Counted from the first letter of the stretch, positions 48,102 through 56,937 are shown. The stretch: 64,000 bases of DNA from Corynebacterium nuruki S6-4 (GCF_007970465.1 NZ_CP042429.1:2294001-2358000), one strand, 5' to 3'. Program-made: numbers and translations. The notes: generated by a model not told the origin, from the letters alone.

Positions 48102-48644
48102 ATGACAGACAAGGCGACCCTGCCCGGCATCGGTGACCTGCACGAAGGCGAGTTCAACCTGGAGACCGGGCCGCTGAGCGTCGGCATCCTCGACAGCGAC
48201 GTCAGCTTCGGGCTCGAGGGCTGGACCCCCGTCGATGCGGACCCCGCGGAGGTCGACGCCGTCGTCACGACGGTCACCAACTTCCGTGCGGCCACCCAGG
48301 AGGTGCTGGACGCCGCCTCGGTCGCTCTCTTCGCCTACTACACGGACACGGTGAAGTCCCTGGCGGACGAGGACCCCGGATATCTCGAGGACATCGCGGA
48401 GATCGGTTCCGCCGACGAGGTCTGGAACCACGTCACGCTCGGGGAGATGCCGGTTGTCGCGGAGGAGGACGGTACCTGGTACGTCTCGTTGGAGTCCGAG
48501 TGCGGGTGGGCGGAGGAGGACGGCCTGCAGATCGTCTTCCGCAACGGCAACGAGATCACGAAGGTCGGCCCGTTCGACGACATGCTCACCTGGAGTGACG
48601 ATGAGGAGGACGCCTCCGGCGACGGCATCTACCGCACGTTCTGA
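48102..48644 (+). CDS. Acidic protein of unknown function, DUF6985-like
   Basis: 180 residues, strongly acidic, no membrane segment or signal peptide. The C-terminal part (ESECGWAEEDGLQIVFRNG followed by ITKVGPFDDMLTW) resembles the DUF6985 domain. It starts at ATG 48102 with TATGTT 6 nt upstream and no Shine-Dalgarno. It is flanked on both sides, within 40-55 bp, by near-identical 71-bp hairpin repeats in direct orientation. Function is not known. Confidence 0.75.
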   Translation: MTDKATLPGIGDLHEGEFNLETGPLSVGILDSDVSFGLEGWTPVDADPAEVDAVVTTVTNFRAATQEVLDAASVALFAYYTDTVKSLADEDPGYLEDIAEIGSADEVWNHVTLGEMPVVAEEDGTWYVSLESECGWAEEDGLQIVFRNGNEITKVGPFDDMLTWSDDEEDASGDGIYRTF

Positions 48645-48698
48645 CCCTGTGCCACCGTCGGACGGTCGCCCCGGAACAGTGACCGGGACCGGGCGCAT

Positions 48699-48769
48699 GT
48701 GCCGTGTGCGCATCGCGCGACGAGGGGATGGTGACGACCCGCCGCGACCGTCCTCTCGTCGCGCGATGC
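48699..48769. repeat. 71-bp hairpin repeat, family B, copy 2
   Basis: Arms at 48710-48731 and 48748-48769, 22 bp with two mismatches that are G-U-compatible, and a 16-nt loop. It is 68 of 71 identical to copy 1. It lies between the DUF6985-like gene and the end of the convergent CPBP gene. Confidence 0.88.
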
Positions 48770-48848
48770 TGACATGCCGATGGTTGTACGGGGGAGAGGG
48801 GCCACGGCATCCCCGAGGCGGGGCGCGCCGCCGGATGCCGCCGGTCCG

Positions 48849-49697
48849 CTACAGCCCCGGTACCCCGCCGAGCGCCTGGTAGCCGACGAAGGCGACCGTG
48901 TCGATCACCCCGTGGGCGATGACCAGCGGCCACACCCGCCGGGTCCGGGAGAAGAACCAGACGAACACCAGACCCATGACGATGTTGCCGAGCCCCGCCG
49001 AATAGCCCTGGTACAGGTGGTAGCTGCCGCGCAGCACCGACGACCCGACGAACACCCACACCCACGGCACCTCCAGCTGCCGTAGCCGGGTGACCAGCCA
49101 TGCGACGACGATGAGCTCCTCGGCGACGCCGTTCGCCCAGGCATTCACCACGAGCAGGACCAGATCCCCGACCGAGGTGTCCAGACCGGACGCCATCACC
49201 TGTTTCGACAGGTTGAGCTGCACCGCCGCGACATAGAAGGCGAGGCCGGGCAGGCCGATGAGGGCGGCGAGCCCCACCCCGGGCAGGATGTCGCGCCGGG
49301 TCGGGCGCAGCACCGGACCCAGCACCGGGCCAGGCGCCGGACCCAGCACCGGACGCAGTACCCGACCCGGACCCGCTGCCGGACGCACCGGACCCGCCGC
49401 CGCCAACCGGGGCGGCACGTGCCGGAGCAGCAGGAACACCGCCAGCCCGCCCCACGCGACGAGCACGCCGGAACTGATGAGCTGGAACAGCGGGTCGAGC
49501 CACGCCAGCGTCGACTGCCGGCCGTTGAGGGTGGTCGACTGGTCCTTCAGATCCTCGGGGGCCGTCGCCGCCTCGAGCAGCCGCAGCGCCGCCCGGACGC
49601 CCGCAGTGCCGAAGGTGACGGCCAGGACGAGGACGATCTCCCACCGCAGTGCCCGACGGTCGGACGCCGGCAGCGGCCGTTGCAGATCAGTGGACAT
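48849..49697 (-). CDS. CPBP-family intramembrane metalloprotease
   Basis: 282 residues from ATG 49697. About eight membrane segments. Motifs are the EE pair (NGVAEELIVVAWLV near 190), RGSYHLYQG (near 220) and HGVIDT (near 265), the Abi/CAAX-protease pattern of Glu-Glu, His and His/Asp. An Ala/Pro/Gly/Arg-rich cytoplasmic loop (about 90-120) is repetitive. The start overlaps the amidase 3' end by 11 nt, so the two genes are translationally coupled. Confidence 0.87.
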   Translation of the reverse strand: MSTDLQRPLPASDRRALRWEIVLVLAVTFGTAGVRAALRLLEAATAPEDLKDQSTTLNGRQSTLAWLDPLFQLISSGVLVAWGGLAVFLLLRHVPPRLAAAGPVRPAAGPGRVLRPVLGPAPGPVLGPVLRPTRRDILPGVGLAALIGLPGLAFYVAAVQLNLSKQVMASGLDTSVGDLVLLVVNAWANGVAEELIVVAWLVTRLRQLEVPWVWVFVGSSVLRGSYHLYQGYSAGLGNIVMGLVFVWFFSRTRRVWPLVIAHGVIDTVAFVGYQALGGVPGL

Positions 49698-51180
49698 GAC
49701 CTGCGTCCTGACCGTCACAGTGCCCATCACTGTGACCGTGCCCGTGGTCATGACCGTGGTCGTGCGTATGCGAGTGTGGCTGCCCGCTGACGACCGGCCG
49801 GTAGCGCAGCGACTCGATGTCCCCGGGCGTGCCGATGCTGAGTGCATCTGCGGCGTCCGGATCCCGGGCGATGAGCCCGGCCACGGTGTTGCGCAGGTGG
49901 GCGCCCAGAGCGAGCAGCTGGGCGGCGTCCACCCGGTCGCCGACCGCCCCGAGATGCACGGAGACCGGCCACCGTCCCGGTGCCGGATCGGTGAGCGGCA
50001 CCGACAGTCCCGCCCAGCCGGTGAGATTCCACAGGGTCGCCCAGGGCGTCCACGCGGTCTGGGCGAGGAAGTCCAGCCGGTGACTGCCGGCCACCGACAG
50101 CGCGGAGAACGCCCCGACCGGCGGCGGGGCGCAGGCCAGCGTCGGGGTGACGATGACGTCGAAGTCCGACCAGGCGCGGCTGACCTCCTCGGGCAGGCCA
50201 CGGACGGTGCGGGCGGCGTCCGCCACATCGTCGGCGTCGAGCGCGCGGCCGCGGGCCTTCAGCCACCCCGGCATCGGCCCGAGCGGATCGGGCAGGTCGC
50301 GGCAGCGGGCGGCCATGACGCGGGAGAAGACCGCGAACCGTTCCGCCGGATAGGGCGCGGGCGCCGGCCCCACCCCCGCGACCCCGGGGTGGGTGACCAG
50401 CAGGGCGGACGCCGCGGTGGTCGCCGCGGCGATGACCGGGTCGACCCCGGTCGGACCGGCCTGGCCGGGGTCGCCGTGGAACGGGACGGTCGTCATACCG
50501 AGCCGCAGGCCCTGTCCCTGCTGCCCCTGCTGCCGGACGCCCACGGCGTCCCGCCAGCCCGCCCCCAGCCCGGAGGCCCGCGCGGTGAGCGCCAGATCCG
50601 CGGCGATGACCCCCTGCGCCGCCGGATCCGGCAACGCCCCGGGGCCCGCCGACGGACCGAACACCGCATGGGCGGGCTTGAGACCCGGCAGCCCCACCGC
50701 CGCGGCCGGCACCCGGATCGACCCGCCGCCGTCGTTGGCGTGGGCGAGCGGGACGATACCGCGGGCCACCGCCACCGCCGACCCGGCCGAGGAGCCGCCG
50801 GTCGTCATCCGCGCGTCGACGGGGTTGACCGGCCCCGGACCCCCGCCGACCAGCCCGGGTTCGGTGTAGACCGTCGCCCCGAATTCGGCGGAGACCGCCG
50901 CGCCGACCAGCACCGCCCCGGTGGCCAGCAGTCGGGCGACGGTGCTGTCGTCATGGCCGGCGACGGTCGCGTGCCCCGGGTGGCCGAAGGTCACCGTCTC
51001 CCCGGCGACCCGCTGCAGGTCCTTGACCAGGACGGGGACGCCCTCGAGTGTGCCGGTGGTCTCCGCGCACCCGCTGGTGTGCGGGGTGGCGTACAGCCGG
51101 GCGACACCGAGTTCGGCCGCGCTCAGACCGGTGCGGGCCATGGCGTCCGCGAGGCGTGCGGCGGTGTCCGGTGATCCCAT
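49687..51180 (-). CDS. Amidase-signature hydrolase with His-rich C-terminal tail
   Basis: 497 residues. The catalytic triad of the amidase signature is complete: Lys53 (VLVKDL), Ser130 (TTGGSSAGSAVA) and Ser154 (DGGGSIRVPAA). The substrate amide is unknown. The last 29 residues hold 11 histidines (HSHTHDHGHDHGHGHSDG then HCDGQDAGHVH), a tail unrelated to the fold and likely to bind metal. TACCCT lies 8 nt before the ATG. It is divergent from pheA with 39 bp between starts and coupled to the CPBP protease gene. Confidence 0.9.
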   Translation of the reverse strand: MGSPDTAARLADAMARTGLSAAELGVARLYATPHTSGCAETTGTLEGVPVLVKDLQRVAGETVTFGHPGHATVAGHDDSTVARLLATGAVLVGAAVSAEFGATVYTEPGLVGGGPGPVNPVDARMTTGGSSAGSAVAVARGIVPLAHANDGGGSIRVPAAAVGLPGLKPAHAVFGPSAGPGALPDPAAQGVIAADLALTARASGLGAGWRDAVGVRQQGQQGQGLRLGMTTVPFHGDPGQAGPTGVDPVIAAATTAASALLVTHPGVAGVGPAPAPYPAERFAVFSRVMAARCRDLPDPLGPMPGWLKARGRALDADDVADAARTVRGLPEEVSRAWSDFDVIVTPTLACAPPPVGAFSALSVAGSHRLDFLAQTAWTPWATLWNLTGWAGLSVPLTDPAPGRWPVSVHLGAVGDRVDAAQLLALGAHLRNTVAGLIARDPDAADALSIGTPGDIESLRYRPVVSGQPHSHTHDHGHDHGHGHSDGHCDGQDAGHVH

Positions 51181-51206
51181 GGTGCTTCAGGGTAGCCGTC
51201 GGCCGG

Positions 51207-51212
51207 TAGGTT
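51207..51212 (+). promoter_or_regulatory. -10 hexamer TAGGTT of pheA
   Basis: TAGGTT ends 7 nt before the ATG at 51220; the spacer GGAGACC also contains a Shine-Dalgarno-like GGAG. Leaderless initiation is the simpler reading. Confidence 0.55.
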
Positions 51213-51219
51213 GGAGACC

Positions 51220-52161
51220 ATGAGCGTCACCGTCGCCTACCTGGGCCCCCGTGGAACCTTCACCGAGCAGGCCGTCCTCGACTTCACCGCCGCCGGCCAC
51301 CTGCCGGACGACGTGGAGCACCGCACCGTCGCCTCACCCGCCGCCGCCCTCGAGCTGGTGCGTACCGGGGACGTCGACGTCGCCTGTGTCGCCCTGGAAT
51401 CGAGCGTCGACGGTCCGGTCACCCAGACCTTCGACGCGTTCACCGTCGGCCGGAACATCCAGATCATCCGGGAGCACGACGTCCCCGTCGCTTTCACCCT
51501 GCTGGTCCGCCCCGGCACCGCCCTGGCGGACATCCGGACGCTGACCTGCCACCCGGTCGCCTTCAACCAGACCGCGGACTGGCGTGCGGCGACCCTGCCG
51601 GATGTCACGTTCGTCGCGGCGTCCTCCAACGGGGCCGGGGCGGCGGCGGTCGCCGCCGGGGAGGTGGACGCCGCCCTTGCCCCCGCCCGCGCCGGGGAAC
51701 TCAACGACCTGGTGACCCTGGCGGAGGGCATCAACGACCTGCCGGACGCACGCACCCGGTTCGTCCTCGTCACCCTGCCGCAGACCCCGCCGGCCCGCAC
51801 CGGCAATGACCGCACCGCCATGGTGCTGCGGGTGCCGAACGAGCCGGCGTCCCTGGTCATGGCGCTGATGGAACTGGCGACGCGCCGGGTGGACATGTCC
51901 CGGATCGAGTCCCGGCCGACCCGGGAGAAGGCCGGCACCTACAACTTCCACGTGGAGATCGCCGGGCATCTCGACGATCCGGCGGTCGCCGAGGCACTGG
52001 CGGGCCTGTACCGCTACTGCGAGAAGTTCCGGTATCTCGGCTCGTGGCCGCAGGAGGGCTGGGTCGGCGGGGTGCACGGCCCGGCGGGGTCGATGCCCCC
52101 GGACTACGCGGGGTCGCGACAGTGGATCGACGCGCTGCGACGCGGGGAGCAGCGCCCGTGA
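51220..52161 (+). CDS. pheA: Prephenate dehydratase
   Basis: 313 residues. The catalytic domain starts VAYLGPRGTFTEQA and includes CVALESSVDGPVTQT; the C-terminal ACT domain contains MALMELATRRVDMSRIESRP with the ESRP motif that binds phenylalanine for feedback inhibition. The enzyme makes phenylpyruvate from prephenate. The ATG at 51220 is preferred over the upstream in-frame TTG (51211), which lies inside the -10 region. Its stop overlaps the next start (GTGA), so it is coupled to the phosphoglycerate mutase-like gene. Confidence 0.96.
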   Translation: MSVTVAYLGPRGTFTEQAVLDFTAAGHLPDDVEHRTVASPAAALELVRTGDVDVACVALESSVDGPVTQTFDAFTVGRNIQIIREHDVPVAFTLLVRPGTALADIRTLTCHPVAFNQTADWRAATLPDVTFVAASSNGAGAAAVAAGEVDAALAPARAGELNDLVTLAEGINDLPDARTRFVLVTLPQTPPARTGNDRTAMVLRVPNEPASLVMALMELATRRVDMSRIESRPTREKAGTYNFHVEIAGHLDDPAVAEALAGLYRYCEKFRYLGSWPQEGWVGGVHGPAGSMPPDYAGSRQWIDALRRGEQRP

Positions 52162-53096
52162 GCCGTCTGCTGCTGATCCGTCACGGTCAGACCTACTCGA
52201 ATCTCAGCCATTCCCTGGACACGCAGCTGCCGGGGGCGTCGTTGACGGACCTGGGCTGGCACCAGGCGCATGCCGCGGGGCAGCGGCTCGCCGGTGAGGC
52301 GGGAGAGGCCGGCGCCGGGGTGTCCGGGCTCTACCTCGTGTCCTCGCAGGCACTGCGGGCGCGGCAGACGGCGGCGGGGATCGCGACCGGCGGGGCGGCG
52401 TCCGGCCTGGTACTGGGGGAGACCGGCCCGTCGAGCGATTTCGCCGGTGCGCTGGCACAGCTCGCGGGGCTGGACGTCACCGGTGGGCTGGAGCACGGCG
52501 AGGTGGCGGGGCCGGCGGCCTCGACCACCGCGGAGGCGCCGGCCGCGCTCGGCGGTCGGTCGGGACAGGACGCCCCGGTGGCCGGGGTCCCGGCTCCCAC
52601 GCTGCCCCTGGTGATGCCGGGTGCGGTGCCGGGAATCTCGGAGATTCCGGCGGGGACCTGGGAGATGCGCAGTGACGATGAGGCGCAGGAGAACTACCAC
52701 CGGGTGTTCGGGCAGTGGCTCGGCGGGGCGCTGGATCTGACGGTGCCGGGCGCGTTGGCGGGGCGGGACGTCGTCGACCGGTACCTCACGGCGCTGCTGC
52801 CGATGCTGGGGGTGGCGCAGCGGACCGGGTCGGATCTGGCGGTGGTGAGCCACGGCGCGGTGATCCGGCTGATCGCCGGGTTCCTCGGGCGGGTGGACCC
52901 GGACTACGCGGTGCGCACGCTGCTGCCGAACACCTCCCGGGTGGAGCTGGAGGTCCCGGAGCTGGAGGTTCCTGAGCTGGCGACCCTGCCGACACTGCCG
53001 ACGTCGGACACCCCGACGGTGGACACGGCGGCGGTGCTCGAGGGGTGGCAGGTCACGGACTGGGCGGGCCACGGTGAACCGCCACGCCGATCATGA
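52158..53096 (+). CDS. Histidine phosphatase (phosphoglycerate mutase-like) protein
   Basis: 312 residues. The phosphohistidine motif LLLIRHGQTYSN is at the N-terminus and the second catalytic His in VVSHGAVIRLIAG. A ~65-residue Ala/Gly/Pro-rich insert (about 105-165) is probably disordered. The C-terminal tail contains LEVPELEVPELATLPTLPT repeats. Substrate unknown; not likely a glycolytic mutase at this locus. The pheA-mutase pairing with a 4-nt overlap is conserved in corynebacteria as I recall it. Confidence 0.88.
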   Translation: MSRLLLIRHGQTYSNLSHSLDTQLPGASLTDLGWHQAHAAGQRLAGEAGEAGAGVSGLYLVSSQALRARQTAAGIATGGAASGLVLGETGPSSDFAGALAQLAGLDVTGGLEHGEVAGPAASTTAEAPAALGGRSGQDAPVAGVPAPTLPLVMPGAVPGISEIPAGTWEMRSDDEAQENYHRVFGQWLGGALDLTVPGALAGRDVVDRYLTALLPMLGVAQRTGSDLAVVSHGAVIRLIAGFLGRVDPDYAVRTLLPNTSRVELEVPELEVPELATLPTLPTSDTPTVDTAAVLEGWQVTDWAGHGEPPRRS

Positions 53097-53183
53097 AAAT
53101 AAAATGAGAAAAATGGGGGATGAATTCTCTTTTACCCCCTTCCTGTACGGTTTACCCACATCCGTCCAACGGAAGGAGACATT

Positions 53184-54737
53184 GTGTCTGACAATGGAAC
53201 CCCCTCAACGCTGGTCCGGGAACGTGATATCCACGTCGTGGACCAGAAGAAGATGAAGAAGGCGCTGCGCGCCACCCTGCTCGGGAACTTCATGGAGTGG
53301 TACGACATCGGAGTCTTCTCCTATGTGATGACGTACATCACCCTCCACTTCTTCCCGCTGCCCGCCCCCTGGGACGGCCTGGCGTCCTTCGCCACCCTCG
53401 CCGTGACCTTCCTGGTCCGGCCCCTCGGCGGCCTCATCCTCGGTCCGATCGGCGACCGCATCGGCCGGAAGAAGATCCTCGCCTTCACGATCATCATGAT
53501 GTCGTTGGGCACCTTCCTCATCGGCTGCCTGCCGACCTACCAGCAGATCGGCGTGCTCGCGCCGATCCTGCTGATCCTGCTGAAGTTCGTGCAGGGCTTC
53601 TCCACCGGCGGGGAGTACGCCGGTGCGGCGACCTTCATCGCCGAGTACTCGTCCGACAAGCGCCGCGGGTTCTGGGGGTCGTTCCTCGACCTAGGTTCCT
53701 ACCTCGGCTTCGCGGCGTCCGCCGGCCTGGTCACCATCCTGGAGATCGCCACGTCGGACGCCCAGATGGAGTCCTGGGGCTGGCGCGTGGCCTTCTGGGT
53801 GGCGCTGCCGCTCGGCCTGATCGGGCTGTACATGCGCTCGAACATCGACGAGTCCCACGCCTTCGAGGTCGTGCAGGAGAGCCGGGAGACGAAGTCCGGT
53901 GCCGCCGTGGCCCGTGGCGAGGCGCCGACCGCGGCCGCCGACACCAGCATGAAGACGCAGGTCTCCTACCTGTTCCGTCATTTCTGGCCGCAGATCCTCA
54001 TGGGGTCTGCGCTGGTCATGTGCGCGCAGGTCGTCGGCTACGCGCTGACGACGTTCATGCCGACCTACCTCACGGACACGCTGGACTACGACACGACCCA
54101 CGGCAACGCCCTGCTGGTGCCCGTGCTGATCATCGTGTCGATCGGGCTGCCGATCTTCGGCAGCATCTCCGACCGCATCGGACGCCGCCCGGTGATGATC
54201 ACCGGGTGCATCGTCGGTGTGGTGCTGGCGATTCCGGCGTTCTCCCTGATGATGATGGGCAGCACCTGGTCCACCCTCGCCGGCCTGATGATCATCGGCG
54301 TGATCATGATGTTCCAGGTCTCGATCCAGGCTTCGGCGCTGCCGTCGCTGTTCCCGACCGCCAGCCGCTACACGGCGATGGGCCTGATGTTCAACATCGC
54401 CGTCGGCCTGTTCGGTGGTACGACCGGTTTCGTCATCACCGCGCTGCAGAGCATCCTCGGAACCGACTACGCCGGTGCGTACTACATCATGTTCGCCTGC
54501 GTGGTCGGTGGTATCGGCGTGTTCTGCATGAAGGAGTCCGCGGGCCGCAACCTGCTGGGTTCCATGCCCGTCGTCGACGAGAAGCATGAGGTCAAGGAGG
54601 TTATCGCGACCCTCGAGGAGAACGAGAAGTACGACCTGTCCACCATGCCCATCGAGGACTACGCCGACTCCGGTGACCGGGACGACGATGAGGACACCGA
54701 GGGGACCGGCGACCGGTCCGGGAAAGAGTCCGTGTAA
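53184..54737 (+). CDS. ProP-type MFS proton symporter
   Basis: 517 residues with 12 membrane segments. MFS signatures include GNFMEWYDIGVFSY (the metabolite:H+ symporter opening), GDRIGRKKIL between segments 2 and 3, KFVQGFSTGGEYAGA and SDRIGRRPVMI in the middle. The family carries proline/betaine or organic acids. The acidic C-terminal tail (SGDRDDDEDTEGTGD) is extra. GTG start with AAGGAG upstream. The 87-bp region before it is AT-rich with TTTACC and TAAAAT elements, an unusually AT-rich promoter for this window. Confidence 0.9.
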   Translation: MSDNGTPSTLVRERDIHVVDQKKMKKALRATLLGNFMEWYDIGVFSYVMTYITLHFFPLPAPWDGLASFATLAVTFLVRPLGGLILGPIGDRIGRKKILAFTIIMMSLGTFLIGCLPTYQQIGVLAPILLILLKFVQGFSTGGEYAGAATFIAEYSSDKRRGFWGSFLDLGSYLGFAASAGLVTILEIATSDAQMESWGWRVAFWVALPLGLIGLYMRSNIDESHAFEVVQESRETKSGAAVARGEAPTAAADTSMKTQVSYLFRHFWPQILMGSALVMCAQVVGYALTTFMPTYLTDTLDYDTTHGNALLVPVLIIVSIGLPIFGSISDRIGRRPVMITGCIVGVVLAIPAFSLMMMGSTWSTLAGLMIIGVIMMFQVSIQASALPSLFPTASRYTAMGLMFNIAVGLFGGTTGFVITALQSILGTDYAGAYYIMFACVVGGIGVFCMKESAGRNLLGSMPVVDEKHEVKEVIATLEENEKYDLSTMPIEDYADSGDRDDDEDTEGTGDRSGKESV

Positions 54738-54801
54738 CCCGTGACGCAGGTGGCGCCCCCGGCGCCGCCGGCGTCCGGTGCCCTGGTGTCCGGGGTGCCC
54801 C

Positions 54802-55149
54802 TCAGCCCCAGCCGAGCTCGTGGAGGCGGGCGTCGTCGATACCGAAGTGGTGCCCGATCTCGTGCACCACGGTGACGGCGACCTCCTCGACGAGCTCGTC
54901 GTGCGTCCGGCACATGGCGCACAGGGCGTCCTTGTAGATGGAGATCTTGTCCGGCAGGAATGTCGGCCACTCCACCGAGCGCTCGGTGAGTGCGACACCG
55001 TGGTAGAGCCCGAGCAGGCTCGGGTCCTCGTCATTGTGGTCCTCGACCACGATGGCGACGTTGTCGAGTGAGTCCAGGAACTTGCGGGGGATCAGGGCGA
55101 GTCCGCGGTCCACGAGCTGCTCGAACTCCTCGTCGGTGACCTCGACCAT
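54802..55149 (-). CDS. Small zincin-like metallopeptidase
   Basis: 115 residues. The extended zinc motif VVHEIGHHFGIDD (His-Glu-x-x-His-x-x-x-x-x-Asp, near 95-106) defines the minimal zincin fold family of bacterial proteases with unknown substrates. No signal peptide. AAGGACACCCC precedes the ATG. It is convergent with the ProP-type gene. Confidence 0.9.
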   Translation of the reverse strand: MVEVTDEEFEQLVDRGLALIPRKFLDSLDNVAIVVEDHNDEDPSLLGLYHGVALTERSVEWPTFLPDKISIYKDALCAMCRTHDELVEEVAVTVVHEIGHHFGIDDARLHELGWG

Positions 55150-55270
55150 GGGGTGTCCTTCCGGGGCGGGTGGGGGGTGTGCGGGGATGCGCGGGTACGT
55201 GGGGCCGAGTCTATCGGGGGATCCGGAGCCAGGTTATGCCGGGAAAATCACACGATAATCTTTGGCGTCT

Positions 55271-55317
55271 GTTACCGTGCGTATCGGTAACTTTCTGTAG
55301 CTTACGTTCCAGAAAGT
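55271..55317. promoter_or_regulatory. Two adjoining inverted repeats upstream of the small secreted protein gene
   Basis: GTTACCG / CGGTAAC (55271-55291) around TGCGTAT, and ACTTTCTG / CAGAAAGT (55290-55317) around a 12-nt loop. They lie 55-100 bp before the ATG at 55372. The first has the geometry of an operator; the second could be a leader hairpin. Confidence 0.5.
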
Positions 55318-55371
55318 CCGTGACGTATACCCGACCCCGGCTACCGGGGCCGCAGAGAAAAGGAGAATGCC

Positions 55372-55698
55372 ATGTCAGATTCCTCATCCCGCACGACCGG
55401 ACGCCGCCTCGTGACCCGCGGCCTGGTCGCCGCCGCCGGCCTGGGCATCGCCGCAGGAGCCCTCGCCCCTGCCGCCTCAGCAGCCCCGGCCGGCGTCTCA
55501 AACAAGGCGGTCGTCTGCAGCTGGGTCGATGAGTACCGGGTCGGACCGGTGTTCGGCGGACGCACCGAAGGAAACTGCGGCGCTCACCCCGGCCAGGAAT
55601 TCCGGAACACGACCACCGGCGGGACCATTGTCGCCGTCGGCCAGGCCATCCTGCCCGGCGTCTTCAACTACTCCGCCTGGGTCGACAAGTTCTGGTGA
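55372..55698 (+). CDS. Small secreted protein of unknown function
   Basis: 108 residues. A twin-Arg-containing signal peptide is likely: TTGRRLVTRGLVAAAGLG then an Ala-rich stretch ending ASAAPA (cleavage near 38). The mature ~70 residues have two cysteines (VVCSWVDEY and GNCGAHPG) and aromatic residues at the end (FNYSAWVDKFW). AAAGGAGA precedes the ATG. No family recognised. Confidence 0.75.
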   Translation: MSDSSSRTTGRRLVTRGLVAAAGLGIAAGALAPAASAAPAGVSNKAVVCSWVDEYRVGPVFGGRTEGNCGAHPGQEFRNTTTGGTIVAVGQAILPGVFNYSAWVDKFW

Positions 55699-55799
55699 TG
55701 CGGAACCGGTAGGTGGGCCCGGGCACGGCCGTCTCAGCCGGCCCAGCCGGCACCGCCACCACGGCGGTCGCTACGACCGAGCCGTGGGCCGGTCGATTC

Positions 55800-55852
55800 T
55801 GCGCCGACATTCCTGACATTCCGTGCCACGGATCGGCCGGAATGTCGGCGCA
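55800..55852. terminator. Long hairpin between convergent genes
   Basis: Perfect 14-bp arms TGCGCCGACATTCC and GGAATGTCGGCGCA around a 25-nt loop that contains a second GACATTCC copy and a small CCGT/ACGG hairpin. It lies between the small secreted protein gene and the convergent septum-formation-like gene. No T-run; a bidirectional terminator is the likeliest role. The rest of 55699-55914 shows no gene. Confidence 0.55.
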
Positions 55853-55914
55853 TAATCCGATCGAGCGCGGCGTGAGCGTCATGAGCGTTGTCCGCCCAGC
55901 CCGTACCGCGGCCG

Positions 55915-56937
55915 CTACTTCTTCGGGTTGCGGGGCGGCTGCTCGGCCGGCGGGTTGCCGTCGATGGTGAACCCGCTGCGCACATCCCCGGCGAGATCGG
56001 CGAATCCGCCGCCGTCGTCCCCGGGCCGGCTCTTGGTCAGCGCACAGTTGACGGTCCGGGAGCCGGCGTCCCAGGACTCCTGCTGCAGCGTCGTCCAGAA
56101 CGGCGTGAGCGTCGACCGGTAGAGCCCGTCGTCGTCGCCGTCGGATCCGTCGCCCTTGCCGCCCAGGTACCTGACCGCGGCACTGGTGCACAGGTCATTG
56201 AGGTACTTGTTCTGGTCGTCGATGCTCGGCCAGGCGTCCGGGAAGTTCTCCCCGAGATTGACCACCGAGGTGACCTGCCAGGAGTGCGGCTGGTCGCAGG
56301 GGACATCGGAGACCGTGTCGCCGGTGGCGCGCTGGCAGGTGTCCGGCGCGGCGGCACGGGACTGGTCGGAGCCGGCGACCCGGCCGGTGGTCTCCTGGGC
56401 CGCCCCGTCGGCGTCCGGCGACAGGACCCCGCACAGCATGGTGCGGTCGCCCTTCGCCCACGCGGCGGCCGGCGGCAGGATCGGTGCGATCGTGTACCGG
56501 CCCTGCGGATCGAGGCGTCCCTGCAGGTAGTCCATGGTCGGCCCGGTGCACAGTTCGGCGGTGAGCTGCTCCTGCCGGTCGAGGTCCGGCGGAGTGGAGT
56601 TCTCACCGAACTCGCTGGTGGGGTAGCGGGCGAGATCCTCGTGGGTGGAGACCTCGAACCGGTGCGGCGCCGCACAGTCCACCGTCTCGAAACCGGTGGC
56701 GACATCACCCTGACTGGTCCACGTCACGCAGTCGCCGGGACTGGCGGTGCTGAAGGCGACCGGTTCGGCTTTCCGGTCCTTCTGCGCCCCGCGCTGCGCG
56801 ACCGGACTGCTGTCCTGCGGCGCGACAAACGCGTACGTGGCCGCGCCCACCCCACCGATGAGGGCACCTGTGAGCACCACGGACAGGGTGCGGCTGCGGG
56901 TGCGGTGGGTGCGGTGGTCAGGCACGGTACGGGACAT
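55915..56937 (-). CDS. Membrane-anchored septum-formation-like protein
   Basis: 340 residues from ATG 56937 (MSRTVPDHRTHRTRSRTLSV). One membrane segment (VLTGALIGGVGAATYAFVA) is followed by an outer part with two related Cys-containing repeats: PGDCVTWT ... VDCAAPHRFEV and DTCQRATGDTVSDVPCDQPHSWQV. This C-x-x-PH arrangement is typical of the septum-formation family. GAGAAT lies 7 nt before the ATG; the ATG at 56946 is the alternative. Function is unproven. Confidence 0.78.
   Translation of the reverse strand: MSRTVPDHRTHRTRSRTLSVVLTGALIGGVGAATYAFVAPQDSSPVAQRGAQKDRKAEPVAFSTASPGDCVTWTSQGDVATGFETVDCAAPHRFEVSTHEDLARYPTSEFGENSTPPDLDRQEQLTAELCTGPTMDYLQGRLDPQGRYTIAPILPPAAAWAKGDRTMLCGVLSPDADGAAQETTGRVAGSDQSRAAAPDTCQRATGDTVSDVPCDQPHSWQVTSVVNLGENFPDAWPSIDDQNKYLNDLCTSAAVRYLGGKGDGSDGDDDGLYRSTLTPFWTTLQQESWDAGSRTVNCALTKSRPGDDGGGFADLAGDVRSGFTIDGNPPAEQPPRNPKK

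Noticed and set aside
47578-48644. A toxin-immunity or defence island made of the SdpI-like and DUF6985-like genes
   Set aside because: The SdpI match is weak, no toxin gene is adjacent, and the genes around are core envelope and metabolism genes; only the bracketing repeats are unusual.
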